In this document: piece after piece, positions 34,075 to 42,777 of the stretch
Numbering within the stretch: position 1 is the first letter of the stretch
Layout: every line of letters starts with the position of its first letter
DNA from: Curvibacter gracilis ATCC BAA-807
GTDB taxonomy: Bacteria > Pseudomonadota > Gammaproteobacteria > Burkholderiales > Burkholderiaceae_C
Length of the DNA stretch: 64,000 nt
Assembly: GCF_000518645.1 (NCBI RefSeq)
Contig: NZ_JADZ01000027.1
Coordinates: 1-64,000, forward strand
Reading direction: 5' to 3'
Translations under genes and position numbers: made by a program
The notes under the pieces: model-generated
Database searches by the model: none
The model's input: only the letters and a program-made list of their open reading frames with translations
Told to the model about the DNA's origin: nothing

Positions 34075-37000
34075 TTGATTGACTTTCCGCTTGATTTGGC
34101 GGTGAACAGCGGTATCACGGCAGCAGTCGTTGGCGTGTTCCTGCTGCTGCCACCCGGCTGGCTGTTGACCCCCACCTTCCGCCAACGCCTGTTCACCGGC
34201 ACGCTGTTGGGCCTGGCCTCGGCAACAGCCATGTACTGGAGCGTGCTGGCGGGACTCTCACCCACCGCCGAAGTTCGGCCGGCCTACCTCACCCTGGCCT
34301 TGTACATCCTGGGCCGGCAGGTCGGGCTGATCGCACTGCTGCCCACGCTGCTGGCGACCATGGTCCTGCACCTGCCTGCCACAGGCCCCCACCTCGCGCT
34401 GACCTTGATGCTGATGGCCTGGGCCGATGTGTGCCGCCAGGTGCTGCGGCGTGAACTGTCCACCGTCTCGCCGCGGGTCAGGGTGTGGCTGTCCTTGCTG
34501 ATGCTGGCAGCCGGGGTCCAGGTGCTGATGCTGCTCGCCGCCCAGTTGGGCTGGGTGAGCAATCCGTCGCACGCCCAACTGTGGCGATATGCGGGCAGCA
34601 CCTTGCTGCTGGGTTGCTGCCTGGAACTGCTGCTGGGCCGGGCGCGCTACGAAATGCAGCTGCAGCGGCGCGAGAACGAACTGCTGCAGGTGCTGGACTC
34701 CTCAGGTGGCGGGCGCTGGATCTGGGACGTCCCCCGGCACCGGACCACCTTCCAGGGCAGCTTCTACGACCAGTTCGACCTCAGCGGCCCCCGCGGCACC
34801 GACCCCTGGCAGGTCTGGTTCCAGCACTGGCACCCTGAAGACGCCCAGCGGCTCGAACGCATCCGGCAGGACCTGCTGCGCAGCCCCGACGACGCCTTCG
34901 AGACCGAATTCCGCGTGCACGACCGCGACGGCCGCTGGCATTGGGTGCTGGCACGCGGGCGCATTGTCGAGCGTGACGAACTGGGCCAGGCCACGCGCGT
35001 GGTGGGCATGCACCACGACATCACCGCCAGCCACCAGGCCAGCGACGCCCTGCAACTGTCGCAGGCCAAGTTCCAGACCATCTACGAGGCCTTGCCTGAC
35101 GCGGCAGGCATCACCCGGATCAGCGACGGCACCTACCGGGAGGTGAACCCGGCGTTCTGCCGCCTCCTGGGGCGCCAGCGAGAAGACATCCTGGGGCACA
35201 CCTCGCTGGAGCTCAACATCTGGGCCAGCCCCGCAGAGCGCGACAAGCTGCTGAGCAGCTTCCGCGAAAAGGGGCGGGTCGACAGCCTGCCCTTGCTGGC
35301 ACGCAGTGTTCACGGCACGACCATCCCGGGGCGCATGTCGGCACGCCAGATCAACATGGATGGGGAGCCCTGCTTCATCTTCCTGTTCCATGACATGAGC
35401 GAGCACCAGTCCATGCAGGATGAGCTGGTGCGGGTGAACGCCCTGCTGCAACAGGCCGGCCGCATCGCCCGCCTGGGCGTCTGGGAAGACTCGCCCGAGC
35501 CTGCCGAACGGTACTGGTCGGACGTCTGCTACGAACTGCACGGGCTGCCCGCCGGTGCGGGCGTGCCCGACAACTACGTCGATCAGTTCGTGGCCCCCCC
35601 CTTCCGCGAGATTTTTCGTGAGGCGATGCGACGCGCCGTGCTGGAGCACAAGCCCTTCGAGCACGAGGTTCAGATCGTGCGCTGCGACCAGCGTGTGGTC
35701 TGGGTCCAGGCCATGGCCGAACCCGTGGTCCAGGACGGCCGCGTTCGCCGGGTGCGCGGCGTGATCCGCGACATCGATGAAGCCCGGCGCAGCCGGGATC
35801 GCCTGCGCGAATCCGAGGAGCGTTTCTCACGCATCTTCCAGGCCATTCCCGACCCCATGGGCATCTGCAGCAAAGCCACCGGGCGCTACCTGGAAGTCAA
35901 CCCGGCCTGGGAGCAGGCCACGGGCATCAGCCGAGGCGAAGCCTTGGAGGACCAATCCACTGCCGGCCTGGGCCTGTACACGGCGGCCGAGCGCGAGGCC
36001 TTGCTGGCCACGGCCAACGCACAAGGTGTGCTGAGCGCCTATGAGGTCGACTTCACCCCCCGCGGGCAACCGACACGCACGGGTCTGCAGTCCATGCAGA
36101 CCATCGAGTTCGATGGTCAGGCCTGCTGGCTGTTCGGCATCAAGGACATCACCGAGCGCAAGCAAGCCGAGCGCCTGGTGCAGGAGCGCGAAGCCCTGCT
36201 GTCGCTGACCATCGAGGCCGCCTCCCTGGCCCTGTGGGACCTCAACATGCAGACCGGCGAGGTGGTGGGTGACCGGCAGTGGCGCGAGTTGTGCGGCCTG
36301 CCCCCGGCCAGCGCCGGCGCCCCGCCCGAACGCTGGAGCGAGGTGGTTCATCCAGAAGACCTGGCCCTGGCTTTTTCGGCCCTGGATCGCCATCAGAGCC
36401 ACCCCGACCAGCCCTTTGACGTGACCTTGCGCCTGCAACACGTGGACGGCAAGGTGCGCTGGGTGCGCAACCTGGGCCGCGTGATCGCCCGCCAGGCCGA
36501 CGGCAAACCCCTGCGCATGGTGGGCGTGGGCCTGGATGTGACGCGCCAGCGCGAGCAGGAAGCCCAGTTGCAGAAGCTGGCCCACTTTGACGCCCTGACG
36601 GGGCTGCCCAACCGGGTCCAGCTGGCCCAGGCCCTGGAATCCGCCATGCAGGAGGCCCGCCAGAGCGGCCAGTTGCTGGGGGTGGCCTACCTGGATCTGG
36701 ATGGTTTCAAGCCGGTCAACGACCGCCTGGGCCATGGGGTGGGCGACCAGTTGCTGGTGGAGATCGCCCGCCGCCTGCAAGGCGCCATCCGGGCCAAGGA
36801 CCTGGTGGCCCGGCTGGGGGGCGACGAGTTCGTGATCCTGCTGACCCAGCCCGAGTGTCGCAAGGATTGCGAATCCACCCTCAGCCGCCTGATGCAGCGC
36901 ATGGCCGAGCCGGTGCGCCTGGAAGGCGAGGCCCTGACCGTGACGGCCAGCATCGGCCTGACGCTGTACCCCGATGACGATGCCGACGCCGACACCCTGC

Positions 37001-37899
37001 TGCGCCACGCCGATCAGGCCATGTACCTGGCCAAGCAGGCCGGGCGCAACCGCATCCACGTGTTCGATGCCGAGCGCGAACGGGCCTCGCGCGAGCACCA
37101 CACCCGGCTGGACCGCCTGGCCACGGCCCTGCAGGCGGGCGAATTCTGTCTGTATGTGCAGCCCAAGGTGGACATGCAGGAAGGCACCTTGGTGGGGGTC
37201 GAAGCCCTGGCGCGTTGGCAACACCCTGAACAAGGCCTGTTGGGGCCTGGCGAGTTTCTGCCCCAGATCGAGGGCTCGGCCCTGGAAGCGCCTTTTGGCG
37301 AATGGGTGCTGACCCATTCTTTGAGCTTGCAAAGGCAGTGGCTGGCCCAAGGGCTGCGGGTGCCCCTGAGCCTGAACATCTCGGCGCGGCACCTGCAGAT
37401 GGCCGACTTTCCGCAACATGTGCAGCAGTTGCTGGGGCAGTTTGCCGACGTGCCCACCTCGCTGATCGAGATCGAAATCACCGAAAGCGCCGCCCTGACC
37501 GACATCGACGCCGTGTCGGCCACCCTGGTCCAGTTGCGCAACATGGGTTTGTCGATCGCCATCGACGACTTCGGCACGGGCTACTCCTCGCTCACCTACC
37601 TGCGCCAGTTGCCGGCCGATACGCTGAAGATCGACCGCAGTTTCGTGATGGGCATGATGAGCGACATCGGCGACATGGCCATCGTGGACGGGGTGATCGG
37701 CCTGTCACGCTCTTTCGGGCTGACCTTGATCGCCGAAGGCGTCGAGACCACCGAGCAAGGCCTGCGCCTGCTGCAGATGGGCTGCACGCTGGCCCAGGGC
37801 TATGGCATCGCCCGCCCCATGCCGGCCCACGAGTTGCAGGCCTGGGCGGCCCAATGGCGCGCCCCCGAGGCCTGGGCTCAGGGTTTGGCGAAGCCGTAA
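34075..37899 (+). CDS. Membrane PAS-GGDEF-EAL cyclic-di-GMP protein
   Basis: A 1,274-residue signalling protein that could make or degrade cyclic-di-GMP. About 190 N-terminal residues form several membrane helices of a MASE-like sensor. Five PAS/PAC units follow (about 200-830). The GGDEF domain (about 840-1005) has an intact RLGGDEFVILL near residue 915. The EAL domain (about 1020-1265) has VGVEALARWQHP near 1041, EITESAALTD, IDDFGTGYSSLTYL and LIAEGVETTEQ, so both active sites look complete. The start is a TTG with GAGGTGATGGG just before it; no in-frame ATG is nearer. Its last 22 bases overlap the convergent modA. Confidence 0.9.
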   Translation: MIDFPLDLAVNSGITAAVVGVFLLLPPGWLLTPTFRQRLFTGTLLGLASATAMYWSVLAGLSPTAEVRPAYLTLALYILGRQVGLIALLPTLLATMVLHLPATGPHLALTLMLMAWADVCRQVLRRELSTVSPRVRVWLSLLMLAAGVQVLMLLAAQLGWVSNPSHAQLWRYAGSTLLLGCCLELLLGRARYEMQLQRRENELLQVLDSSGGGRWIWDVPRHRTTFQGSFYDQFDLSGPRGTDPWQVWFQHWHPEDAQRLERIRQDLLRSPDDAFETEFRVHDRDGRWHWVLARGRIVERDELGQATRVVGMHHDITASHQASDALQLSQAKFQTIYEALPDAAGITRISDGTYREVNPAFCRLLGRQREDILGHTSLELNIWASPAERDKLLSSFREKGRVDSLPLLARSVHGTTIPGRMSARQINMDGEPCFIFLFHDMSEHQSMQDELVRVNALLQQAGRIARLGVWEDSPEPAERYWSDVCYELHGLPAGAGVPDNYVDQFVAPPFREIFREAMRRAVLEHKPFEHEVQIVRCDQRVVWVQAMAEPVVQDGRVRRVRGVIRDIDEARRSRDRLRESEERFSRIFQAIPDPMGICSKATGRYLEVNPAWEQATGISRGEALEDQSTAGLGLYTAAEREALLATANAQGVLSAYEVDFTPRGQPTRTGLQSMQTIEFDGQACWLFGIKDITERKQAERLVQEREALLSLTIEAASLALWDLNMQTGEVVGDRQWRELCGLPPASAGAPPERWSEVVHPEDLALAFSALDRHQSHPDQPFDVTLRLQHVDGKVRWVRNLGRVIARQADGKPLRMVGVGLDVTRQREQEAQLQKLAHFDALTGLPNRVQLAQALESAMQEARQSGQLLGVAYLDLDGFKPVNDRLGHGVGDQLLVEIARRLQGAIRAKDLVARLGGDEFVILLTQPECRKDCESTLSRLMQRMAEPVRLEGEALTVTASIGLTLYPDDDADADTLLRHADQAMYLAKQAGRNRIHVFDAERERASREHHTRLDRLATALQAGEFCLYVQPKVDMQEGTLVGVEALARWQHPEQGLLGPGEFLPQIEGSALEAPFGEWVLTHSLSLQRQWLAQGLRVPLSLNISARHLQMADFPQHVQQLLGQFADVPTSLIEIEITESAALTDIDAVSATLVQLRNMGLSIAIDDFGTGYSSLTYLRQLPADTLKIDRSFVMGMMSDIGDMAIVDGVIGLSRSFGLTLIAEGVETTEQGLRLLQMGCTLAQGYGIARPMPAHELQAWAAQWRAPEAWAQGLAKP

Positions 37900-38654
37900 G
37901 CGGCCAGGATCTCCTGGGCGGATGCAGAACGCACGTAGCTGATGAAGCTCTGGGCCAGGGTCTGGTTCTTGCCCGCCGCGACCGGGGCGATCGGGTAGCT
38001 GACCCGCGTGCCGGTGGGCACGGTGAAGGCGATGCGCACGCGGTCTTTCTCGATCAGGGCATCGGTGCGGTACACAAAGCCCGCATCCACCTCGCCACGC
38101 GCCACATAGGCCAGCACCTGGCGCACGCTGTCGGCATAGATCCAGCGCGGCTGCAACTCGGCCTCGAGGCCCGCGGCCTTCACGGCTTCCAGGGTGTAGC
38201 GCCCCACGGGCACGCTGGCGGGGCTGCCGGTGGACAGGCGTTTGAAGGCCGGAGCGGCCAGATCGGCCAGGGCCTTGGGGCTGGGGGTCGCCGCAGCGGG
38301 TTGCACCACCACCAGGGTGTTGGCCGCAAAGTCGACCCGGCCCGGCGCCAGCAACTGGGCGGCGGCGGCCTTGTCCATGGTCTCCTGATCGGCCGAGGCA
38401 AACACGTCCACCGGCGCCCCCTGCCGGATCTGCTGCAACAAGGGCCCGGAGGCGGCGAAGTTGAGCACCACCTTGCTGCCCGGGTGGGCCTTCTCAAAGG
38501 CCCGGGCGATGTCCTGGAACGCATTGGTCAGGCTGGCCGCCGCCGACACGGTGAGCTCCTGGGTGGGTGCCTGGGCCAGGGCAAGGCCCGATGCCAGGCC
38601 CATCAGAGCCAACAGAACAAGCCTTCGTGGTGCGCGGATGAGGGAGTGCTTCAT
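37878..38654 (-). CDS. modA: Molybdate-binding periplasmic protein ModA (orphan)
   Basis: Substrate-binding protein of the molybdate ABC importer, 258 residues. A signal peptide (residues 1-27, ending ALA) is followed by TQELTVSAAASLTNAFQDIARAFEKAHPGSKVVLNFAASGPLLQQIRQGAPVDVFASAD, the ligand-binding signature, and by DSVRQVLAYVARGEVDAGFVYRTDA further on. No modB or modC lies beside it, so the permease and ATPase must be encoded elsewhere or another importer is used. A perfect inverted repeat begins three bases upstream of the start codon. The end overlaps the GGDEF-EAL gene. Confidence 0.9.
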   Translation of the reverse strand: MKHSLIRAPRRLVLLALMGLASGLALAQAPTQELTVSAAASLTNAFQDIARAFEKAHPGSKVVLNFAASGPLLQQIRQGAPVDVFASADQETMDKAAAAQLLAPGRVDFAANTLVVVQPAAATPSPKALADLAAPAFKRLSTGSPASVPVGRYTLEAVKAAGLEAELQPRWIYADSVRQVLAYVARGEVDAGFVYRTDALIEKDRVRIAFTVPTGTRVSYPIAPVAAGKNQTLAQSFISYVRSASAQEILAAYGFAKP

Positions 38655-38656
38655 GA

Positions 38657-38681
38657 TCGCTATTCCGTAAATGAATAGCGA
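38657..38681 (-). promoter_or_regulatory. ModE-like operator palindrome at the modA start
   Basis: TCGCTATT and AATAGCGA form a perfect eight-bp inverted repeat with a nine-bp spacer (38657-38664, 38674-38681). The CGCTAT half-site resembles the ModE box (CGCTATA...TATAGCG). It occupies the space where the ribosome-binding site of modA should be, so bound regulator or the mRNA hairpin could also block translation. Confidence 0.6.
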
Positions 38682-38703
38682 ATGTTAAGCCCATCGGCAC
38701 CGA

Positions 38704-39111
38704 TCAGTGCGCACTCACCCAGTTCTCGACCACCAGACCCGGGAAAGCCAGAAAATCAGATTCATTGTTGGTGACGAGCACCATCTGGAGCGCCATGGCT
38801 TGCGCGGCAATCAATTTGTCCAGCGCATTTCTGTTGCGTTCTCGGTGTTGGGCCCGCAAAGGCCCGTAAGCGCGTGCCGCAGCAGCGTCAAAGGGCGCCA
38901 CCTGGATATCTTCGAGCAGGCCGGCCAATGCCGCCTGGTTACGTGCCTGGGCTTCAGGGGAACACGCGATACCGAACTCCAGTTCGGCCAATGTGATCGC
39001 GGAGATCACGACATCCCCCACATAGCAGGCGGCAAAGCGCTCACGCACCTGCGGCGGCTGGTGCTTCATCAAGTAGATGCAGATGTTGGTGTCGAGCATG
39101 TAGCGCGCCAT
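38704..39111 (-). CDS. vapC: VapC-family PIN-domain ribonuclease toxin
   Basis: PIN-domain RNase of 135 residues, toxin of a VapBC pair. The acidic active-site residues are visible in MARYMLDTNICIYL (Asp), ITLAELEFGI (Glu), NALDKLIAAQA (Asp) and VTNNESDFLAFPGLVVENW. ATG at 39111 overlaps the vapB stop by one base; a GTG at 39114 gives a four-base overlap. VapC toxins typically cut initiator tRNA or rRNA loops; the target here is not known. Confidence 0.9.
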   Translation of the reverse strand: MARYMLDTNICIYLMKHQPPQVRERFAACYVGDVVISAITLAELEFGIACSPEAQARNQAALAGLLEDIQVAPFDAAAARAYGPLRAQHRERNRNALDKLIAAQAMALQMVLVTNNESDFLAFPGLVVENWVSAH

Positions 39112-39347
39112 CACAGAGCCTCACGCTCAGCGGCTTCGTCCTGGGCACGGCCATCGGCCATGAAATCGGGTGAAAACTCAGCAAACTTGCCCAGAACATC
39201 GCCCATGCGGCGCCGCGCCGGCCGAATCAGCAATTCATCGCCTCGGCGCTCGATGACCAGATCGAGGTCCCATTGGGCATAGGCCAACTCGGCGGGAATG
39301 CGAACGGCTTGGGAATTGCCATTCTTGAAGAGCTTGGTTTGAATCAT
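39111..39347 (-). CDS. vapB: VapB-family AbrB-fold antitoxin
   Basis: Antitoxin of 78 residues. The N-terminal SpoVT/AbrB swapped-hairpin domain reads MIQTKLFKNGNSQAVRIPAELAYAQWDLDLVIERRGDELLIRPA; the C-terminal segment (LGKFAEFSPDFMADGRAQDEAAEREAL) is the usual toxin-binding tail. The ATG at 39347 is favoured because the longer frame to 39425 runs through the operator palindrome. The antitoxin gene precedes the toxin gene. Confidence 0.9.
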   Translation of the reverse strand: MIQTKLFKNGNSQAVRIPAELAYAQWDLDLVIERRGDELLIRPARRRMGDVLGKFAEFSPDFMADGRAQDEAAEREAL

Positions 39348-39363
39348 GGCCGCCTTGAAAACA

Positions 39364-39391
39364 AAATAGGATGTACATGTACATCCTATTT
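39364..39391. promoter_or_regulatory. 28-bp perfect palindromic operator of vapBC
   Basis: A perfect palindrome with arms AAATAGGATGTACA and TGTACATCCTATTT, ending 17 bases upstream of the vapB ATG. Its AT-rich composition differs from the flanking DNA. Dimeric AbrB-type VapB proteins bind such sites to repress their own operon, with VapC as co-repressor. As a hairpin it could also act as a structure in any read-through transcript. Confidence 0.8.
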
Positions 39392-39473
39392 GGGATTCCT
39401 GGGTTGTCAAATCCGGGCCAGACAAAGGGCTCAGCAGACGGCGACGGCCTGCCGCCGCCGCGTGGCGCCGTGC

Positions 39474-41369
39474 TCAGCCTGGCTGCACCATGTCGCGCAC
39501 CTGTTGCAGCGCAGCGGGGTCGTCCATGGTGGTCAGGTCACCCGGGTCGCGGCCTTCGCACACGGCCTGCAGGGCCCGGCGCAGCAGCTTGCCGCTGCGG
39601 GTCTTGGGCAGCACGTTGACGATCAGCACGCGCGAGGGCCGGGCCACGGCGCCCAGTTGGCCGTCCACCACCTTCATGATCTCGCCTTCGAGCTTGAGGC
39701 GGGCCGCATCGCTGTCGACCGAGGCCGCGTCCTTGGGCACCACAAAGGCCATCGCCACCTGGCCCTTGAGCTTGTCGGCCACCCCGACCACCGCCACTTC
39801 GGCCACATTGGGGTGGCTGGAGATGCTCTCCTCGATCTCGCGGGTGCCCAGGCGGTGGCCGGCCACGTTGATCACGTCGTCGGTGCGGCCCAGGATGAAG
39901 AAATAGCCGTCTTCGTCGCGGATGCCCCAGTCGAAGGTGCTGTACACCAGCTTGCCCGGGATGCTCTTCCAATAGGTGTTCACGAAACGCTGGTCATCGC
40001 GCCAGACCGTCTGCATGCAGCCCGGCGGCAGCGGCCCTTCGATGGCCACCACGCCCTTCTGGTTGGGCCCCTTGAGTTCTTCACCGGTGGACTCATCGAA
40101 CAGCTTGACGTCGTAGCCATACATGGCCAGCCCCGGGCTGCCGAACTTGCTGGTCTGGGTCTGCACACCATTGGCCAGCGTGAGAATGGGCCAGCCCGAT
40201 TCGGTCTGCCAGTAGTTGTCGATGATGGGCACATTGAGCGCACTGCTGATCCACTGCGCGGTCGGCTCGTCCAGCGGCTCGCCCGCCAGGTACAGGGCCT
40301 TGAGGCTGGACAGGTCGTACTTGCTCAGGTAGGCCGGGTCTTGCTTCTTGAGCACGCGCACCGCTGTGGGGGCGCTGAACATGCGGGTGACCTTGTATTT
40401 TTCGACCAATTGCCACCAGATGCCGGCATCGGGCCGGGTCGGCAGGCCTTCGTAGACGATGGTGGCCATGCCGGCAATCAAGGGGCCATAGACGATGTAG
40501 CTGTGCCCCACCACCCAGCCGATGTCGCTGGTCGAGAAATACGTTTCGCCAGGGTTGCCCTGGAAAATGTGCTTCATGCTGGCGGCCAGGGCCACGGCGT
40601 AGCCCCCCGTGTCGCGCTGCACGCCCTTGGGCTTGCCCGTGGTGCCACTGGTGTAAAGGGTGTAGCTGGGGTGGGTGGAGTCAACCCACTCGCAGGGCAC
40701 CTGGGCATCCAGGTGTTTCTGACGCAGATCCGCCCAGCGGTGGTCACGCCCGGCCACATAGCTCAACGCCACCAGCCCGCGTTCGACCAGCAGCACGGCG
40801 CTGGGCTTGTGCGCGGCCAGGCTGATGGCGGCATCCAGCAACGGTTTGTAAGGCACGGGCTTGCCGCCGCGCGACCCACCATCGGCACTCACGATCACCA
40901 CCGGCTCGGCGTCATCGATGCGCGAGGCCAGGGCCCCGGAGGCAAAGCCCCCGAACACCACGGTGTGCAAGGCCCCGATGCGGGCACAGGCCAGCATGGC
41001 AAAGGCGGCCTCGGCAATCATGGGCATGTAGATCAGCACCCGGTCACCCTTGCCCACCCCAAGAGACTTGAGCGAGGCGGCCATGCGCTCGACCTCGCGC
41101 TGCAGCTCGGCGAAGGTGTAGACCCGCTCGGTGTCGGTTTCGGTCGAGACCGCAATCAGAGCAGCCTGGTCGCCCCGAGTGGCCACATGGCGGTCCACGG
41201 CGTTGTGGCACAGGTTGGTGGTGCCACCGACGAACCAGCGCGCAAACGGCGGGTTGCTGTAGTCACAGACCTGCTGGGGCGGCTGTTGCCAGTCGATCAG
41301 GGCGGCCTGTTCGGTCCAGAAGGCGTCGCGCTCTGTCAAGGAGCGCTGATGGAATTGTGCGTATGTCAT
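39474..41369 (-). CDS. prpE: Propionyl-CoA synthetase (PrpE-type acyl-CoA synthetase)
   Basis: Adenylate-forming enzyme of 631 residues activating propionate (or another short acid) to its CoA ester. Motifs: YTLYTSGTTGKPKGVQRDTGGYAVAL (nucleotide P-loop), YWQTESGWPIL, DWGIRDEDGYFFILGRTDDVINVAGHRLGTREIEE and the C-terminal PKTRSGKLLRR with the catalytic Lys, which is the usual acetylation site. The N-terminal YAQFHQRSLTERDAFWTEQAALIDWQQPP and PPFARWFVGGTTNLCHNAVDRH match PrpE rather than Acs. AGGAG lies ahead of the ATG at 41369. No other prp gene is adjacent. Confidence 0.9.
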   Translation of the reverse strand: MTYAQFHQRSLTERDAFWTEQAALIDWQQPPQQVCDYSNPPFARWFVGGTTNLCHNAVDRHVATRGDQAALIAVSTETDTERVYTFAELQREVERMAASLKSLGVGKGDRVLIYMPMIAEAAFAMLACARIGALHTVVFGGFASGALASRIDDAEPVVIVSADGGSRGGKPVPYKPLLDAAISLAAHKPSAVLLVERGLVALSYVAGRDHRWADLRQKHLDAQVPCEWVDSTHPSYTLYTSGTTGKPKGVQRDTGGYAVALAASMKHIFQGNPGETYFSTSDIGWVVGHSYIVYGPLIAGMATIVYEGLPTRPDAGIWWQLVEKYKVTRMFSAPTAVRVLKKQDPAYLSKYDLSSLKALYLAGEPLDEPTAQWISSALNVPIIDNYWQTESGWPILTLANGVQTQTSKFGSPGLAMYGYDVKLFDESTGEELKGPNQKGVVAIEGPLPPGCMQTVWRDDQRFVNTYWKSIPGKLVYSTFDWGIRDEDGYFFILGRTDDVINVAGHRLGTREIEESISSHPNVAEVAVVGVADKLKGQVAMAFVVPKDAASVDSDAARLKLEGEIMKVVDGQLGAVARPSRVLIVNVLPKTRSGKLLRRALQAVCEGRDPGDLTTMDDPAALQQVRDMVQPG

Positions 41370-41436
41370 CTGATTGATCTCCTCTCACCGACTCCGGGAC
41401 CCCACGGCGGCAAGCCAGGCTTGGGGGCTTGGGTCC

Positions 41437-41448
41437 ATTCAATTGAAT
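41437..41448. promoter_or_regulatory. 12-bp palindrome upstream of prpE
   Basis: ATTCAATTGAAT is a perfect palindrome in an AT-rich patch 68 bases upstream of the prpE ATG. It could be an operator for the prpE promoter; the regulator is unknown. Confidence 0.4.
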
Positions 41449-41541
41449 TCATAATTATTCATCAGGGGCTTGCTCAGACCTGACAGGCAGGCGGCGGCCC
41501 AAGCGAGACCAGCCGCCGCGTTGCCTGTTCAATACACGAAC

Positions 41542-41555
41542 TTGATTTGCATCAA
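41542..41555. promoter_or_regulatory. FNR/Anr-type box (TTGAT-N4-ATCAA)
   Basis: TTGATTTGCATCAA matches the FNR/Anr consensus at every defined position. It overlaps a possible -35 (TTGATT, 41542-41547) that is 16 bp from GATACT (41564-41569), 51 bases before the HD-GYP gene. Binding there would more likely repress than activate this promoter; activation from a different start site cannot be excluded. The divergent prpE start is about 180 bases away. Confidence 0.6.
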
Positions 41556-41619
41556 GATAAAACGATACTGAGGCCCTTGGGGCCCAGCCTTCGGTGTTCC
41601 AATCTCGGCGGCGCGCACC

Positions 41620-42750
41620 ATGACTGAAATACCCATTCCCCACTTTGTCGACCTGTTTGCCGGCGCCCGCAGCCTGAGCGAGCGACTGAGGCAGATGCAC
41701 GAGCAGTTGCGTGCCGCCGTGCCCCTGCTCGACCGCGTGGCCTGCGCGCTCTATGACGAGAGCGAAGACCGGCTCAAAACCTTCTTGCACAGCACCCTCA
41801 CGGGCGAAGCCTTGCGCGGCTACGAGTTTCCCCTGCACGAAAGCCGGTCGCTGTTGGCACTGGCGCGCAGCGGCGAGATGCGCGTGCTGGACCATATCCC
41901 GAAGGTCATCGGCCAGGGCAGCGAGCATGCCCGATGGCTGCAGCAGCAAGGCTACCAGTCTTCCTTCACCGTGCCCATGTACGGCCAGGGCACGCTGCTG
42001 GGTTTCGTGTTCTTCGACTCGCTGCAGCCCGAGGTCTTCACCGCCACCGTCCAACGTGATCTGGTGCTGGCCTGCAGCCTGATCAACATGATGATCAGCA
42101 GCGAGATGGCCACCGTGCGCATGATGCTGGCCTCGACCCAGATCGCGCGCGACTTCGCGAACCTGCGTGACTTCGAAACCGGCGCCCACCTGGAGCGCAT
42201 GTCACGCTACGCACGCCTGATCGCCCGAGCCGTGGCGCCCCGTTACGGCCTGGACGACGAATTCGTGGAGAACATCTACCAGTTTGCGCCGCTGCACGAC
42301 ATCGGCAAGATCGGCATCCCCGATCGCATCCTGCTCAAGGAAGGATCGCTGGACGCGGCCGAACACAGCATCATGGAAACCCATGTCGAACTGGGCTGCA
42401 CCCTGGTGGGCAAGATGATGGGCGACTTCAGGCTCAATGACCTGCCCCATTCGGCCATGATCCACAACATCGTGGCCTACCACCACGAACTGCTTGACGG
42501 CTCGGGCTACCCCAAGGGGGCCAAGGCCCCCGACATCCCGATCGAAGCACGCATCGTCACGGTGGCCGACATTTTTGATGCCCTGACCAGCCCGCGCCCC
42601 TACAAGGAGGGCTGGCCCACCGACCGGGCCCTGGCCGAGTTGCAACGCATGGCCGAAGCCGGCCAGTTGGACCCCCATTGCGTGGCGGCCCTGGCTCAAG
42701 AGCGCGCCACCATCGACGACATCACGCGCCGCTTTTGCGACACGCCCTGA
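41620..42750 (+). CDS. GAF-like/HD-GYP cyclic-di-GMP phosphodiesterase
   Basis: A 376-residue cytosolic protein predicted to hydrolyse cyclic-di-GMP to GMP. The N-terminal half (about 20-165) looks like a GAF sensor (YDESEDRLKTFLHSTLTGEALRGYEF; TVPMYGQGTLLGFVFFDSL). The HD-GYP domain follows, with ETGAHLERMSRYARLIA, the HD pair in APLHDIGKIGIPDRIL near residue 226, YHHELLDGSGYPKGAKAPDIPIEARIVTVADIFDALTSPRPYK, and HGYP-type residues conserved as SGYP. It is divergent from prpE across 250 bases containing the FNR-like box. Confidence 0.9.
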   Translation: MTEIPIPHFVDLFAGARSLSERLRQMHEQLRAAVPLLDRVACALYDESEDRLKTFLHSTLTGEALRGYEFPLHESRSLLALARSGEMRVLDHIPKVIGQGSEHARWLQQQGYQSSFTVPMYGQGTLLGFVFFDSLQPEVFTATVQRDLVLACSLINMMISSEMATVRMMLASTQIARDFANLRDFETGAHLERMSRYARLIARAVAPRYGLDDEFVENIYQFAPLHDIGKIGIPDRILLKEGSLDAAEHSIMETHVELGCTLVGKMMGDFRLNDLPHSAMIHNIVAYHHELLDGSGYPKGAKAPDIPIEARIVTVADIFDALTSPRPYKEGWPTDRALAELQRMAEAGQLDPHCVAALAQERATIDDITRRFCDTP

Positions 42751-42777
42751 GGCCACCGGCCTGAGGGCCTCGCCGGC

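Noticed and set aside
39474-41369. Acyl-CoA synthetase considered as acetyl-CoA synthetase Acs
   Set aside because: N-terminal and mid-region signatures and the 631-residue length fit PrpE better.
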